52,027 nt of DNA from Vibrio sp. UCD-FRSSP16_30. Its GTDB lineage: Bacteria; Pseudomonadota; Gammaproteobacteria; Enterobacterales; Vibrionaceae. A program made the position numbers and the translations under genes. Under the pieces are notes generated by a model. That model did not search any database and was not told the DNA's origin. It saw only the letters and a program-made list of their open reading frames with translations. The stretch covers positions 58,030 through 110,056 of the forward strand of contig NZ_LZFW01000006.1 in the NCBI RefSeq assembly GCF_001676025.1. The letters run 5' to 3'. Within the stretch, counting starts at the first letter, position 1. Every line of letters begins with the position of its first letter. Positions 1 to 10,437 of this stretch are shown here, one piece after another.

Positions 1-37
1 TAGGCTCCCGTTTCTAATTTAAAGGTGACTGATGTGC

Positions 38-1687
<1,650 letters not shown>

Positions 1688-1743
1688 TTAATTCCTTTCT
1701 AAATTCGATTCTATTTTTAGTTGTTGATTCAGAGAATGGGGAC

Positions 1744-2034
1744 TTATTCAACAATTGCCATGATGTCATTTTCAGACATGATAAGAACTTCTTTTCCATC
1801 AATCTTTTCAGTCTTAGTGCCGTAGCCTTCAGCGAAGATCACTGTGTCACCAACTTGAACGTCTAGAGCTTGAACAGTGCCGTTCTCTAGAATGCGACCT
1901 TTACCGACAGCAAGGATTTTACCGCGAGTAGATTTCTCAGCAGCAGAACCAGTTAACACGATGCCGCCAGCAGATTTTGATTCAACTTCTTGACGCTCAA
2001 CGATAACTCGATCATGTAATGGACGGATATTCAT
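1744..2034 (-). CDS. groES: 10 kDa co-chaperonin GroES
   Basis: Heptameric lid of the GroEL chamber. The 96-residue protein begins [10 protein letters not shown], carries the mobile-loop region at about residues 15-36 including GGIVL (23-27), and ends in the usual beta-barrel (DIMAIVE). The start is preceded by AGGAGAATCAATCG, a strong ribosome site. First gene of the groESL operon; a sigma-32-like promoter lies about 60 bp upstream. Confidence 0.98.
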   Translation of the reverse strand: MNIRPLHDRVIVERQEVESKSAGGIVLTGSAAEKSTRGKILAVGKGRILENGTVQALDVQVGDTVIFAEGYGTKTEKIDGKEVLIMSENDIMAIVE

Positions 2035-2096
2035 CGATTGATTCTCCTAAATAATGTTTCTAACAAATGATTGCCGTTTCTTGGCTAGTGAAGAAT

Positions 2097-2127
2097 ATGT
2101 TGGGGGCAATCCGTGTGATCGCAAGGG
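2097..2127 (-). promoter_or_regulatory. Candidate sigma-32 heat-shock promoter of groESL
   Basis: Read on the minus strand there is CCCTTGC (2121-2127), a 14-bp gap, then CCCCCAACAT (2097-2106). This resembles the RpoH consensus CTTGAA / CCCCAT with normal spacing and sits about 60 bp upstream of the groES start. Matching is by eye; the -35 part deviates in its last bases. Confidence 0.65.
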
Positions 2128-2257
2128 CCTGAATAGAGTTTTTTATAAAAACTTAATATAAGTGTGCGCTTTGATAACCCACCGTCATTATTACTTCTCT
2201 GGTTGAATGTTATGTTACAGGTTATTCTAAGCGCCCATACAGAACAGCAGAATATCA

Positions 2258-3625
2258 ATGCAGCGCGATAAACAAGGGCAAGATAAGCACGGACTACTCA
2301 CCGCTCCCATAGACAAGGTATTGCGTCAAATGACTCTGCCTATGGTGCTAGGTATTGTTGCTATTTTAATGTTTAACCTTGTCGACACTTTCTTTATCTC
2401 ACTGCTTGGAACTCAGGCCTTAGCCGCCATCAGTTTTACCTTCCCTGTTACCTTTGCCATGAATTGCATCACTATGGGCATAGGGATGGGGCTCTCCACT
2501 TTTGTTGGACGATTATTAGGTCAAAAGCAACCAGAGCAAGCGGCTAGATTTTCTAGTCATGGCATTTTATTGGCATTGGTATTGGTGTGTATTACATCAT
2601 TTATCGGGCTACAAACTATCGATCCGCTATTTACACTGCTAGGTGCTAAAGCTGAGCTGCTGCCTCTCATCGACCAGTATATGTATATATGGTATCTAAC
2701 CATTCCACTGCTGGTGATTCCGATGAGTGGCAATGCCGCTATCAGAGCTTGTGGTGACACTAAAACACCGGCAAAGATAATGATAATTGCCGGTGTTATT
2801 AATGGCATATTAGACCCATTATTAATCTTTGGTATTGGCCCCTTCCCGGAATTGGGCATCCAAGGGGCTGCCATTGCCAGTGGTATTAGCTGGTTTGGTG
2901 CAATGCTCTGTGCGTTTTATATATTAGTAGTTAAGGTTAAGCTGCTAGCCAAGCCGATACCAAAACAGCTATTAAGTGATTGGAAAAGCATATTACAAAT
3001 AGGCACACCTGCGGCTCTATCTAATGCATTAAATCCTTTAAGCGCTGCCATTTTTATGACGATATTAGCCAAGCACGGAACAGAAGCTGTGGCTGCCTAC
3101 GGAGCAGCACAACGCATCGAATCTCTGATGCTCATTGTCCTTATGGCGCTTACCTCAGTATTGACCCCTTTTATGTCACAAAACTTAGGGGCGAATAATC
3201 CCCAGCGAAGCTTCAAAGCACTGTTTATGTGTATGCGTTTCTCGCTATTTTTCCAGCTGCTGCTGTTTATTATGATGGTGCCACTGAGCAGTCATCTGGC
3301 AAACTTATTCAGCCAAGAACAAAGTGTGAATCATCTATTGTGGCTATATCTAGTCTGCGTGCCTGTAGGCTATGGATTTCAAGGGATTATCATGTTGTTG
3401 GTGAGCAGTTTAAATGCCATGCACAAACCGATATCGGCCTTTACTTGGAGTTGTTTACGCCTATTTGTATTCACCCTTCCTTGTGCATGGTTAGGCAGTC
3501 AATGGTTTGGTATTACCGGCCTATTTATTGGTATCGCATTGGGTAATGTCATTGGCGGAGTTGCGGGGTACTTGTATGCGTCAATGCTGTGTCGCAAAAT
3601 CCTAAATGAAAAAAGCCCCGCTTAA
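2258..3625 (+). CDS. MATE-family multidrug/Na+ efflux transporter
   Basis: Inner-membrane exporter of the MATE family, which uses Na+ or H+ gradients to expel drugs or toxic cations. The 455-residue protein is hydrophobic throughout and reads as about twelve membrane segments in two similar halves. The N-terminal half has the family pattern PMVLGIVAILMFNLVDTFF (about 28-46). The start ATG has no strong ribosome site. It stands alone, divergent from groES and converging on cysE; its stop codon lies inside the cysE terminator hairpin. Substrate cannot be read from the sequence. Confidence 0.9.
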   Translation: MQRDKQGQDKHGLLTAPIDKVLRQMTLPMVLGIVAILMFNLVDTFFISLLGTQALAAISFTFPVTFAMNCITMGIGMGLSTFVGRLLGQKQPEQAARFSSHGILLALVLVCITSFIGLQTIDPLFTLLGAKAELLPLIDQYMYIWYLTIPLLVIPMSGNAAIRACGDTKTPAKIMIIAGVINGILDPLLIFGIGPFPELGIQGAAIASGISWFGAMLCAFYILVVKVKLLAKPIPKQLLSDWKSILQIGTPAALSNALNPLSAAIFMTILAKHGTEAVAAYGAAQRIESLMLIVLMALTSVLTPFMSQNLGANNPQRSFKALFMCMRFSLFFQLLLFIMMVPLSSHLANLFSQEQSVNHLLWLYLVCVPVGYGFQGIIMLLVSSLNAMHKPISAFTWSCLRLFVFTLPCAWLGSQWFGITGLFIGIALGNVIGGVAGYLYASMLCRKILNEKSPA

Positions 3626-3640
3626 TCACTAAGCAGGGCG
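3605..3640 (-). terminator. Rho-independent terminator of cysE
   Basis: A 10-bp stem with one mismatch (3615-3624 with 3630-3639, core GCTTA/TAAGC) is followed on the minus strand by TTTTTT. It lies just after the cysE stop and overlaps the end of the convergent MATE gene, including its stop codon. Confidence 0.8.
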
Positions 3641-3674
3641 ACTTGTTTAATCTAAGGATCAGTTCAAGGAAAGA

Positions 3675-4496
3675 TTAAATCCCATCTCCACCGATAAATC
3701 GGTGTCCACGACCATTAAAATTTTGGTCCATATCTTCAGCTGGTTTATCGGATTTTGGCTTACCGGTAATTTTGGCAGGAACGCCAGCAACAGTGGTGTG
3801 TGGTAGTACTTCTTGCAATACCACAGAACAAGAGCCAATTTTCGCGCCCTCTCCCACTTCAATATTACCGAGAACCTTAGCGCCAGCACCAATCATAACC
3901 CCTTCACGAATCTTAGGGTGACGATCACCACCTTCCTTACCCGTACCGCCCAGAGTGACATCCTGCAAGATAGAAACGTCGTTTTCGACCACGGCTGTCT
4001 CACCAATCACAATGCCGGTGGCGTGGTCTAACATAATCGCTTTACCTATTTGCGCCGCAGGATGAATATCAACCTGACAAGCTACCGATATTTGGTTTTG
4101 CAGGTAAGTCGCCAGTGCAATCCGACCTTCCTTCCATAGCCAGTTAGCAATACGATAGCCCTGCAGTGCGTGATAGCCCTTTAAATACAATAAAGGAATA
4201 GAATACATCTCTACCGCAGGATCTCGATTAACCGTTGCACAAATATCACAAGCAGCCGAATCAGTAATGCTTGGGTCAGCGGCTAGGGCTTCATCAATAA
4301 CATCACGAACCCCCATTGCTGGCATACTTGCTGTTTTTAATTTATTGGCAAGAATGTAACTCAGCGCAGCCGCAAAACTATCATGATTGATGATGGTTGC
4401 GTGATAAAAGCTAGCCAACATAGGCTCTTGTTCAGCTTGTTCGCGAGCCTCTTTAACGATGCATTGCCACACCGCATTAGATTCACACTCATCCAT
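3675..4496 (-). CDS. cysE: Serine O-acetyltransferase CysE
   Basis: Makes O-acetylserine from serine and acetyl-CoA, the committed step of cysteine synthesis. The 273 residues equal the E. coli enzyme length. An alpha-helical N-terminal half is followed by hexapeptide-repeat left-handed beta-helix from about 140. Asp143, Asp157, His158 and His193 are in place for catalysis. The protein ends GDGI; the C-terminal Ile is the residue that family members insert into CysK to form the cysteine synthase complex. It lies 24 bp after gpsA and is the last gene of the secB-gpsA-cysE run. Confidence 0.98.
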   Translation of the reverse strand: MDECESNAVWQCIVKEAREQAEQEPMLASFYHATIINHDSFAAALSYILANKLKTASMPAMGVRDVIDEALAADPSITDSAACDICATVNRDPAVEMYSIPLLYLKGYHALQGYRIANWLWKEGRIALATYLQNQISVACQVDIHPAAQIGKAIMLDHATGIVIGETAVVENDVSILQDVTLGGTGKEGGDRHPKIREGVMIGAGAKVLGNIEVGEGAKIGSCSVVLQEVLPHTTVAGVPAKITGKPKSDKPAEDMDQNFNGRGHRFIGGDGI

Positions 4497-4520
4497 TGCA
4501 AAAATCCTTTTTAATTGTAT

Positions 4521-5546
4521 TTATCGCTCTGATTTTTTATCACGGGCTAGTAGATCTTGAGCTGCTGCTCTGGCATCTTTACCCTGATAGAGAACTTGAT
4601 AAATTTGATCAACGATTGGCATTTCTACCCCTTCGCGTCCCGCTAGCATCCATACTTCTTTAGTATTTCTGTAACCTTCGACAACCTGGCCGATCTCTTG
4701 TTGCGCAGTGTCTACATCTTGCCCTTTACCTAAGGCTAACCCAAAGCGACGGTTTCGAGACTGGTTATCAGTACAAGTTAAGACTAAATCGCCTAAGCCT
4801 GCCATCCCCATAAAGGTTTCAGGTTTTGCACCAAGGGCTGCGCCTAAACGCGTCATTTCAGCAAGGCCACGAGTAATAAGCGCGGTGCGAGCATTCGCGC
4901 CAAAGCCAATACCATCAGAGATGCCTGCACCAATCGCAATGACATTTTTCACTGCGCCGCCAAGCTGCATACCAATAAAGTCATCATTGGCGTACACACG
5001 GAACGATTTGCTACAGTGAATTTTTTCTTGTAAGTCAGTTGCAAAAGCAGGATCAGAAGAGGCAACCGCGATTGCAGTCGGTAAACCCATGGCTAATTCT
5101 TTGGCAAATGTAGGACCTGACAATACGGCTAAAGGATAGTCATCACCCAACTTTTCTTGAGCAACATCTTTTAGCAAACGGCCTGTTTCAGGCTCTAGCC
5201 CTTTTGTTGCCCAGCAAATACGAGCATCCGATTTTAAGTGTGGCTTCAAGCTATCGAGTACGATACCGAACACATGACTTGGCACAACCACTAAAAGATC
5301 ACGATTTGCGGCAACCGCTTTTTCTAGATCACATTCAACAATCAGTGAATCAGGAAAGGGAACGTCGGGTAAAAACTCTTTATTCATACGGTCCGCTTGT
5401 AGCTTCTGCATATGTTGTTTTTCATGACCCCAGATCACCACTTTGGCGCCATTACGAGCGAGAGAGATCGCCAATGACGTACCATAAGAACCAGCACCAA
5501 TGACGGTCATTGATACATCCTTTAGCTCACAATTTGATGATTCCAT
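4521..5546 (-). CDS. gpsA: Glycerol-3-phosphate dehydrogenase [NAD(P)+] GpsA
   Basis: Reduces dihydroxyacetone phosphate to sn-glycerol-3-phosphate for phospholipid synthesis. The nucleotide-binding GAGSYG loop is at about residues 17-22, followed by [12 protein letters not shown], a GPTFAKE motif and the catalytic-lysine segment [12 protein letters not shown] chose the second in-frame ATG (341 residues) because a GGA lies 7 bases before it; an ATG four codons upstream (5558) has no visible ribosome site. E. coli GpsA has a similarly short lead before [11 protein letters not shown]. It sits between secB and cysE. Confidence 0.95.
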   Translation of the reverse strand: MESSNCELKDVSMTVIGAGSYGTSLAISLARNGAKVVIWGHEKQHMQKLQADRMNKEFLPDVPFPDSLIVECDLEKAVAANRDLLVVVPSHVFGIVLDSLKPHLKSDARICWATKGLEPETGRLLKDVAQEKLGDDYPLAVLSGPTFAKELAMGLPTAIAVASSDPAFATDLQEKIHCSKSFRVYANDDFIGMQLGGAVKNVIAIGAGISDGIGFGANARTALITRGLAEMTRLGAALGAKPETFMGMAGLGDLVLTCTDNQSRNRRFGLALGKGQDVDTAQQEIGQVVEGYRNTKEVWMLAGREGVEMPIVDQIYQVLYQGKDARAAAQDLLARDKKSER

Positions 5547-5704
5547 ATTCCAATCCATAATACGTTGTGAAAGTTATTAGCTCAACTCAGCTAATTATTG
5601 AACGATAGTATAAATAAAAAATGCACAGCGCATCAGATAATTAGATGCAGTGTGCACTTATATTTCTAAGTAAATTCAATCGAGAAGACTGAATCTATCT
5701 CTAA

Positions 5705-6181
5705 TTATGCGTCAGCTTGAGGCTGCTCTTCTTGTTGCTGTTGGCTTTGTAGGTAGTTCATGAACAACGCATCAAAGTTTACAGGTGCAAGGTTTAGCTG
5801 AGGGAAAGTACCTTTAACCACTAGGCTTGAGATAGTTTCACGAGCGTAAGGGAACAGGATGTTAGGGCAGAATGCACCTAGGCAATGTGCTAGTTGTCCT
5901 GGTTCCATTTCTTCTGCTGTGAAGATACCTGCTTGTTGGATTTCACAAAGGAAAGCAGTTTCTTCTGCGTTTTTAACTGTCACAGTTAGACGAAGAACAA
6001 CTTCATATACGCCTTCACCTAGTTGAGCACTTTTAGTGTCTAGGTCTAGGTTTACATCTGGTTGCCATTCTTTTTGAAACATTGTTGGAGAGTTTGGCGC
6101 TTCAAAAGAAAGATCTTTTAAGAATACACGTTGAATAGTGAAGTTTTGTTGTGGATTTTGAGTTGCTGCTGCTTCAGACAT
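5705..6181 (-). CDS. secB: Protein-export chaperone SecB
   Basis: Homotetrameric chaperone that holds preproteins unfolded and delivers them to SecA. I place the start at [14 protein letters not shown] (158 residues), preceded by AAGGAATAACAAA, instead of 13 codons upstream where there is no ribosome site. The conserved core reads [17 protein letters not shown], then PDVNLDLDT and the LFPYARE segment. The acidic, Gln-rich tail is normal for SecB, which uses its tail to contact SecA. Downstream are gpsA and cysE; upstream is the rhodanese. Confidence 0.97.
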   Translation of the reverse strand: MSEAAATQNPQQNFTIQRVFLKDLSFEAPNSPTMFQKEWQPDVNLDLDTKSAQLGEGVYEVVLRLTVTVKNAEETAFLCEIQQAGIFTAEEMEPGQLAHCLGAFCPNILFPYARETISSLVVKGTFPQLNLAPVNFDALFMNYLQSQQQQEEQPQADA

Positions 6182-6247
6182 TTTGTTATTCCTTAATTTG
6201 TATATCTTTGCATTGGGCACTTATGAGTTATGTGCCCAATCATTTAA

Positions 6248-6721
6248 TTATTCAGTAAGAGCTTTTTGCTTTTTCTTTTTGCGTGGCTCTTTTTTAGCAC
6301 GCACTAACGGTAGATTTGCATCACTCCAAGAAGATAAGCCGTGTTTCAAAATGAATACTTGTTCGAAACCAGCTTTAGCAAGTAAGTTAGCGTTTTCAAC
6401 CGCAGTTTGACCTGTTTTACATACCACAATGATTGGGTCGCTTTTCTTATTTTCAAGCGAACCCCAAGTACCTTCTTTGATTTCAGACGGTAAAATGTGA
6501 ACTGAGTCAGTAATATGACCTTTCTTAAACTCATCCTTGGTACGAATGTCGACTACCACACCATTTTCACGGTTGATTAGTAACGTCAAAGCCTGAGTAT
6601 CAACTTCTTTATATCCAGCGGTTGTAGATTTGAAGATGTTCATCACCAAGGCCACAATAATACCAGCCCAAACTACACACAGAATCATGTTCTGGCGAAC
6701 GAATTCGAATATTTCTTGCAT
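6248..6721 (-). CDS. yibN: YibN-type membrane-anchored rhodanese
   Basis: Single-domain rhodanese (sulfurtransferase fold) tethered to the inner membrane. Residues about 8-28 form one membrane segment, then the rhodanese domain runs from about 40 to 140 with DIRTKDEF and the active-site loop VCKTGQTA holding the persulfide cysteine. A lysine/arginine-rich tail (KKEPRKKKKQK) ends the 157-residue protein. In E. coli the order is yibN-grxC-secB-gpsA-cysE; here grxC is missing between yibN and secB. The physiological sulfur acceptor is unknown. Confidence 0.88.
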   Translation of the reverse strand: MQEIFEFVRQNMILCVVWAGIIVALVMNIFKSTTAGYKEVDTQALTLLINRENGVVVDIRTKDEFKKGHITDSVHILPSEIKEGTWGSLENKKSDPIIVVCKTGQTAVENANLLAKAGFEQVFILKHGLSSWSDANLPLVRAKKEPRKKKKQKALTE

Positions 6722-7074
6722 CGTCGGATACTCTTTTTAATTCATAAAACAAAAATTTAACCGGCAGTATACCATTACAAACGCAGGATGCGAGATGAGC
6801 CCAAGTGTGATTGCTTTTTAAAAAGGAAACATAGATCACGAATACAGCACTATTCACGGTTTCTTTTTAAAGCCAAAAGCTAAGTTAAAGCGAATTTTCA
6901 TAAACTGAAACCGTCTGTGAAATTTAGTTTCTTATAAAGAAGAGACTTCGGACTCAATCCTCCACCATCAACAACAAGAGCAAAATTAAATTGATCTTAA
7001 ATGGCTTCAATTAAGGTATTCTGTAGTAAAATTACGTTAATTTAAGCTATTTAAAATTTAAATGAGGTCAAATT
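6722..7074. other. Divergent intergenic region yibN / gpmM
   Basis: About 350 bases with no convincing gene. It must hold the promoters of both neighbours. AAATGAGGTCAAATT just before the gpmM ATG is a good ribosome site. I could not pick a confident -35/-10 pair by eye; the stretch is very AT-rich from about 6985. Confidence 0.5.
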
Positions 7075-8613
7075 ATGACAGCTAAGAAGCCTATGGCTCT
7101 TGTGATCCTTGATGGTTACGGACATCGCGAAGACAAAAACGACAACGCGATTGCTAATGCAAAAACACCCGTTTTAGACAGCCTTATCGCAAATCAACCA
7201 AATACTCTTATTGCCGCATCGGGCATTGAAGTGGGTTTACCTGATGGTCAAATGGGTAACTCTGAAGTAGGTCACACCAACATCGGTGCTGGTCGCGTTG
7301 TATATCAAGATCTTACTCGCATCACTAAGTCTATCGCTGACAAAGAGTTCCAACAAAATGAAACTCTTGTAAATGCTATGGATAAAGCGATCAAATCTGG
7401 TAACGCTGTTCATATCCTAGGTCTACTTTCTCCAGGTGGCGTTCACAGCCATGAAGACCACATCTATGCCGCTATCGAAATGGCAGCAGAACGTGGCGCA
7501 GAAAAGATTTACCTACACGGTTTCCTAGACGGACGCGACACACCACCTCGCTCAGCTGAAGGTTCTCTACAACGTTTCCAAGCGTTGTTTGCAAAACTAG
7601 GCAAAGGTCGCGTTGCTTCTCTTGTTGGTCGTTACTACTCAATGGATCGTGATAACAACTGGGATCGCGTTCAACAATCTTATGACCTTCTAACTGAAGC
7701 AAAATCAGAGTTTACTTTTGATGATGCAGTTGCAGGCCTAGAAGCGGCTTACGCTCGTGATGAAAACGATGAGTTTGTTAAACCAACAGAAATCAAAACA
7801 AGCACTGACGAATCAGCGGCTATCGTTGATGGCGATGCTGTTATCTTCATGAACTACCGTGCTGACCGTGCTCGTGAGATCACGCGTTGCTTCGTACCAT
7901 CATTTGATGGTTTTGAGCGCAACACATTCCCAGCAGTTGATTTTGTTATGCTGACTCAATACGCAGCAGACATCCCTCTACTATGTGCGTTCCCACCAGC
8001 ATCTTTAGAGAATACTTACGGCGAATGGCTTGCAAAAGAAGGCAAAACTCAGCTTCGTATCTCTGAAACTGAAAAATACGCTCACGTAACCTTCTTCTTT
8101 AATGGTGGCATTGAAGATGAATTTGCAGGTGAAGATCGTCAAATCGTTGCTTCTCCAAAAGTAGCAACTTACGACCTACAACCTGAAATGAGCTCAACAG
8201 AGCTAACTGACAAACTTGTTGTGGCAATTAAGTCAGGCAAATATGACGCGATTATTTGTAACTACCCTAACTGTGACATGGTTGGTCACACCGGTGTTTA
8301 CAACGCTGCTGTAAAAGCAAGTGAAGCACTAGATGAGTGTGTAGGCCGTGTTGTTGACGCAATTAAAGAAGTTGATGGTCAACTGCTTATCACAGCAGAC
8401 CACGGTAATGCAGAAATGATGGTTAACCCAGAAACAGGTGGTATCCATACTGCGCATACTAACCTTCCTGTTCCTTTGATCTACGTTGGTAATAAAGACC
8501 TAGAATTCAAAGAAAACGGTAAGCTTTCAGATCTTGCACCAACCATGCTAAAACTGACTGATATTGAGATCCCAGCAGAGATGTCTGGTCAGGTTCTTGT
8601 AAATCTGAAATAA
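7075..8613 (+). CDS. gpmM: 2,3-bisphosphoglycerate-independent phosphoglycerate mutase
   Basis: Interconverts 3- and 2-phosphoglycerate in glycolysis and gluconeogenesis through a phosphoserine intermediate, using two Mn2+ ions. The 512-residue length is standard. ILDGYG (11-16) supplies a metal-binding Asp, the active Ser63 lies in [24 protein letters not shown] and [12 protein letters not shown] follow, and the C-terminal metal motifs CDMVGHTG and ITADHGNAE are intact. envC follows 65 bp later, the same order as in E. coli. Confidence 0.98.
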   Translation: MTAKKPMALVILDGYGHREDKNDNAIANAKTPVLDSLIANQPNTLIAASGIEVGLPDGQMGNSEVGHTNIGAGRVVYQDLTRITKSIADKEFQQNETLVNAMDKAIKSGNAVHILGLLSPGGVHSHEDHIYAAIEMAAERGAEKIYLHGFLDGRDTPPRSAEGSLQRFQALFAKLGKGRVASLVGRYYSMDRDNNWDRVQQSYDLLTEAKSEFTFDDAVAGLEAAYARDENDEFVKPTEIKTSTDESAAIVDGDAVIFMNYRADRAREITRCFVPSFDGFERNTFPAVDFVMLTQYAADIPLLCAFPPASLENTYGEWLAKEGKTQLRISETEKYAHVTFFFNGGIEDEFAGEDRQIVASPKVATYDLQPEMSSTELTDKLVVAIKSGKYDAIICNYPNCDMVGHTGVYNAAVKASEALDECVGRVVDAIKEVDGQLLITADHGNAEMMVNPETGGIHTAHTNLPVPLIYVGNKDLEFKENGKLSDLAPTMLKLTDIEIPAEMSGQVLVNLK

Positions 8614-8628
8614 TTTTAGCTTAAATCA

Positions 8629-8656
8629 CTTTGCTACAGTGTATGCTGTAGCAAAG
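8629..8656 (+). repeat. Perfect hairpin in the gpmM-envC gap
   Basis: An 11-bp perfect inverted repeat (CTTTGCTACAG at 8629-8639, partner 8646-8656) encloses a 6-base loop. No T-run follows on the plus strand, so it is more likely an mRNA processing or stabilising structure, or a weak pause site, than a full terminator. Confidence 0.6.
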
Positions 8657-8678
8657 AAGCCAAGATATAAGATTTAGG

Positions 8679-9836
8679 ATGAATCTAATTCCTCAAAAAA
8701 TATCACGATTAAAAAAATTCAACGCCAGTGTCGCATGCGCTGGCGTTTTGTTATGCCTGTCATCTTCCCTATTTACCGCCACAGTATCTGCTAATACAGA
8801 GCAACTGAAAGGGGTAAAAGGTGAAATTACTCGTCAACAAAAAAGCTTGTCGCAGCAGCAAAAAGAGCTGGATAAACTGCAAAAGCGATTAAAAAATGAC
8901 GAGCTAGCCATTGCAAAAGCAAGTAAGAATCTCACTCAAACACGCTCTTCCTTAAAACGTTCTGAAGCTAATCTCAAAATTTATGATAAGCAGCATCAAC
9001 AATTACTAGATAAGACAAAATCTCAAGCTGATGCTTTGCAAAAGCTAGTGAAGTCTTACTACATGATGCAAACCAACGCTAAAATCGAAAGCTTCTTAAG
9101 CCATGAGAGTACCGAAGAGAAAGATAGAATTAGCCAGTATTATCAATACTTAGCTAAGCAACGTGCGGCAACCATTACTGAACTGCAAAATACTAACAAT
9201 CAGTTAGAACAAAAAAATCAGCAGTTAGTCGCAGAGCAAAAGCAGATAGAATCCTTACTCAATGAGCAAACCAAACTGCTCAGTAAATTAAGATCATCTC
9301 AAAATAATCGAAAAACCACGGTTAAAAAAATCAAACACGGCATTGCTGGCGATCATGCTTACCTCAATGAGCTCAAACGTAACGAAGCTCGATTGAAAGC
9401 AGAAATAGCCAAAGCGGCTAAACGTAATTCTGTGCCTATGGATGGTTTAGCAAAACAAAGAGGTAAGCTGCCTTGGCCGATTAAGGGCCGAATATTACAC
9501 AATTACGGCACCAAACAAAGTGGTCAAGTGCACTGGAAAGGGCTGGTTATCAAGGCGCAGTATGAACAACCAGTTAAAGCTGTTTATCCAGGCACGGTAG
9601 TATTTGCTGATTACTTACGAGGCTACGGCTTAGTGCTACTTCTTGATCACGGTAAAGGCGATATGACCTTATACGGTTATAACCAAGTCCTCACTAAAAA
9701 AGAAGGGGATAAAGTGACAGCAGGAGAAACTATTGCCCTTGCTGGTGATACTGGTGGTCGCTCAACTCCTTCAGTTTACTTTGAATTAAGGCGAAATAGT
9801 AAAACCCAGAACCCGCGTTCTTGGTTAACTCGCTAA
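8679..9836 (+). CDS. envC: EnvC, LytM-domain activator of septal amidases
   Basis: Periplasmic murein hydrolase activator that recruits and switches on AmiA/AmiB at the division septum. Residues about 1-38 form a signal peptide ending near VSANTEQ. A long Gln/Lys/Leu-rich coiled coil follows (about 40-250), then a LytM/M23 domain (about 265-385) starting LPWPIKGRI. The M23 metal ligands are degenerate: the usual Asp after HxxG is replaced (HWKGLVIKA), the HxH position reads YGYN, and the final histidine is Tyr in VYFELR. That fits an activator, not a hydrolase. A terminator-like hairpin lies inside the signal-peptide codons. Confidence 0.93.
   Translation: MNLIPQKISRLKKFNASVACAGVLLCLSSSLFTATVSANTEQLKGVKGEITRQQKSLSQQQKELDKLQKRLKNDELAIAKASKNLTQTRSSLKRSEANLKIYDKQHQQLLDKTKSQADALQKLVKSYYMMQTNAKIESFLSHESTEEKDRISQYYQYLAKQRAATITELQNTNNQLEQKNQQLVAEQKQIESLLNEQTKLLSKLRSSQNNRKTTVKKIKHGIAGDHAYLNELKRNEARLKAEIAKAAKRNSVPMDGLAKQRGKLPWPIKGRILHNYGTKQSGQVHWKGLVIKAQYEQPVKAVYPGTVVFADYLRGYGLVLLLDHGKGDMTLYGYNQVLTKKEGDKVTAGETIALAGDTGGRSTPSVYFELRRNSKTQNPRSWLTR
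8721..8753 (+). repeat. Terminator-like hairpin inside the envC signal-peptide codons
   Basis: AACGCCAG (8721-8728) pairs perfectly with CTGGCGTT (8740-8747), preceded by a run of A and followed by TTTTGTT. It has the look of a Rho-independent terminator but lies about 40 bases inside the envC reading frame. Confidence 0.55.
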
Positions 9837-9880
9837 AGACAGAAACGCCAGCTTAAAAGCTGGCGTTTCTGTCTTTAGCA
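9835..9880. terminator. Long bidirectional terminator between envC and zapB
   Basis: A perfect 18-20 bp stem (9835-9854 with 9857-9876) with A-rich left and T-rich right flanks. It starts at the last base pair of the envC stop codon and serves envC on the plus strand and zapB on the minus strand. It carries the same AACGCCAG/CTGGCGTT core as the hairpin inside envC. Confidence 0.9.
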
Positions 9881-9896
9881 ATTGGAAAGGTAGAAA

Positions 9897-10142
9897 TTAT
9901 TCTACTTCTTCCATTTTGCCTAGCATGTTGCGAATGCGCTCTTGCCACGCATCATGCTCAGCTTGAACTTGTTGTGCACGTTGTTCAGTTTCTACTTTCT
10001 CACCACGTAGCTGCTCAGTTTCATTAGCAAGTTGCTGCTTTTGTTCTTTCAGCTCGTCAACTTCCATTTGTAATAGAGTAATTGTATCTACTGCAGTTTG
10101 TACTTTGGCTTCTAATTTTTCTAACACTTCTAAAGACATCAT
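9897..10142 (-). CDS. zapB: Cell division protein ZapB
   Basis: Small coiled-coil protein that stabilises the FtsZ ring through ZapA. The 81 residues are almost entirely heptad-repeat coil, with the family signature SLEVLEKLEAKVQTAVDTIT at the N-terminus and WQERIRNMLGKMEEVE at the C-terminus. Two ATGs in tandem (MM) can serve as start; E. coli annotations differ by the same few residues. Divergent from glpX, convergent with envC. Confidence 0.95.
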   Translation of the reverse strand: MMSLEVLEKLEAKVQTAVDTITLLQMEVDELKEQKQQLANETEQLRGEKVETEQRAQQVQAEHDAWQERIRNMLGKMEEVE

Positions 10143-10366
10143 GGCCTACCTAATTCGTTATCCATATATTAAAGACTGGCTTCCTAACCATTCTAACCAC
10201 ACCTATGTATATAAACACACCTAAAAATTTAATTCCGTTCTAAATGCCCAAAAAAAATACGATTCTAATCAAATCCTGACAATAGCAAACCATTTGGCTC
10301 GATTCACAAGCTTTGTTACAAAGCAAAATTAGCCAATATCAAATCATAGGCGGAAAGTTGAGCAAA

Positions 10367-10395
10367 TTAAGCAAACGTTACCGTCAAGGTATGAT
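10367..10395 (+). promoter_or_regulatory. Candidate glpX promoter with a PurR/Cra-like operator
   Basis: TATGAT (10390-10395) resembles a -10 box, with a weak TTAAGC -35 (10367-10372) 17 bp upstream. Between them at 10369-10384 is AAGCAAACGTTACCGT, an AACGTT-centred sequence that fits the PurR box at about 13 of 16 positions and also resembles LacI-family Cra sites. Placement over the -35/spacer would repress. The start is preceded by a GGAGTCGAT ribosome site. Confidence 0.4.
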
Positions 10396-10437
10396 AAGAT
10401 CTCGGCGATTTTTTGAACCCTCTTAATTGGAGTCGAT

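Noticed and set aside
8721..9876. Repeated AACGCCAG core as a DNA-uptake sequence
   Set aside because: Only two hairpins near envC carry it as paired copies; I did not find it paired in the other terminators, so a genome-wide uptake signal is not supported.
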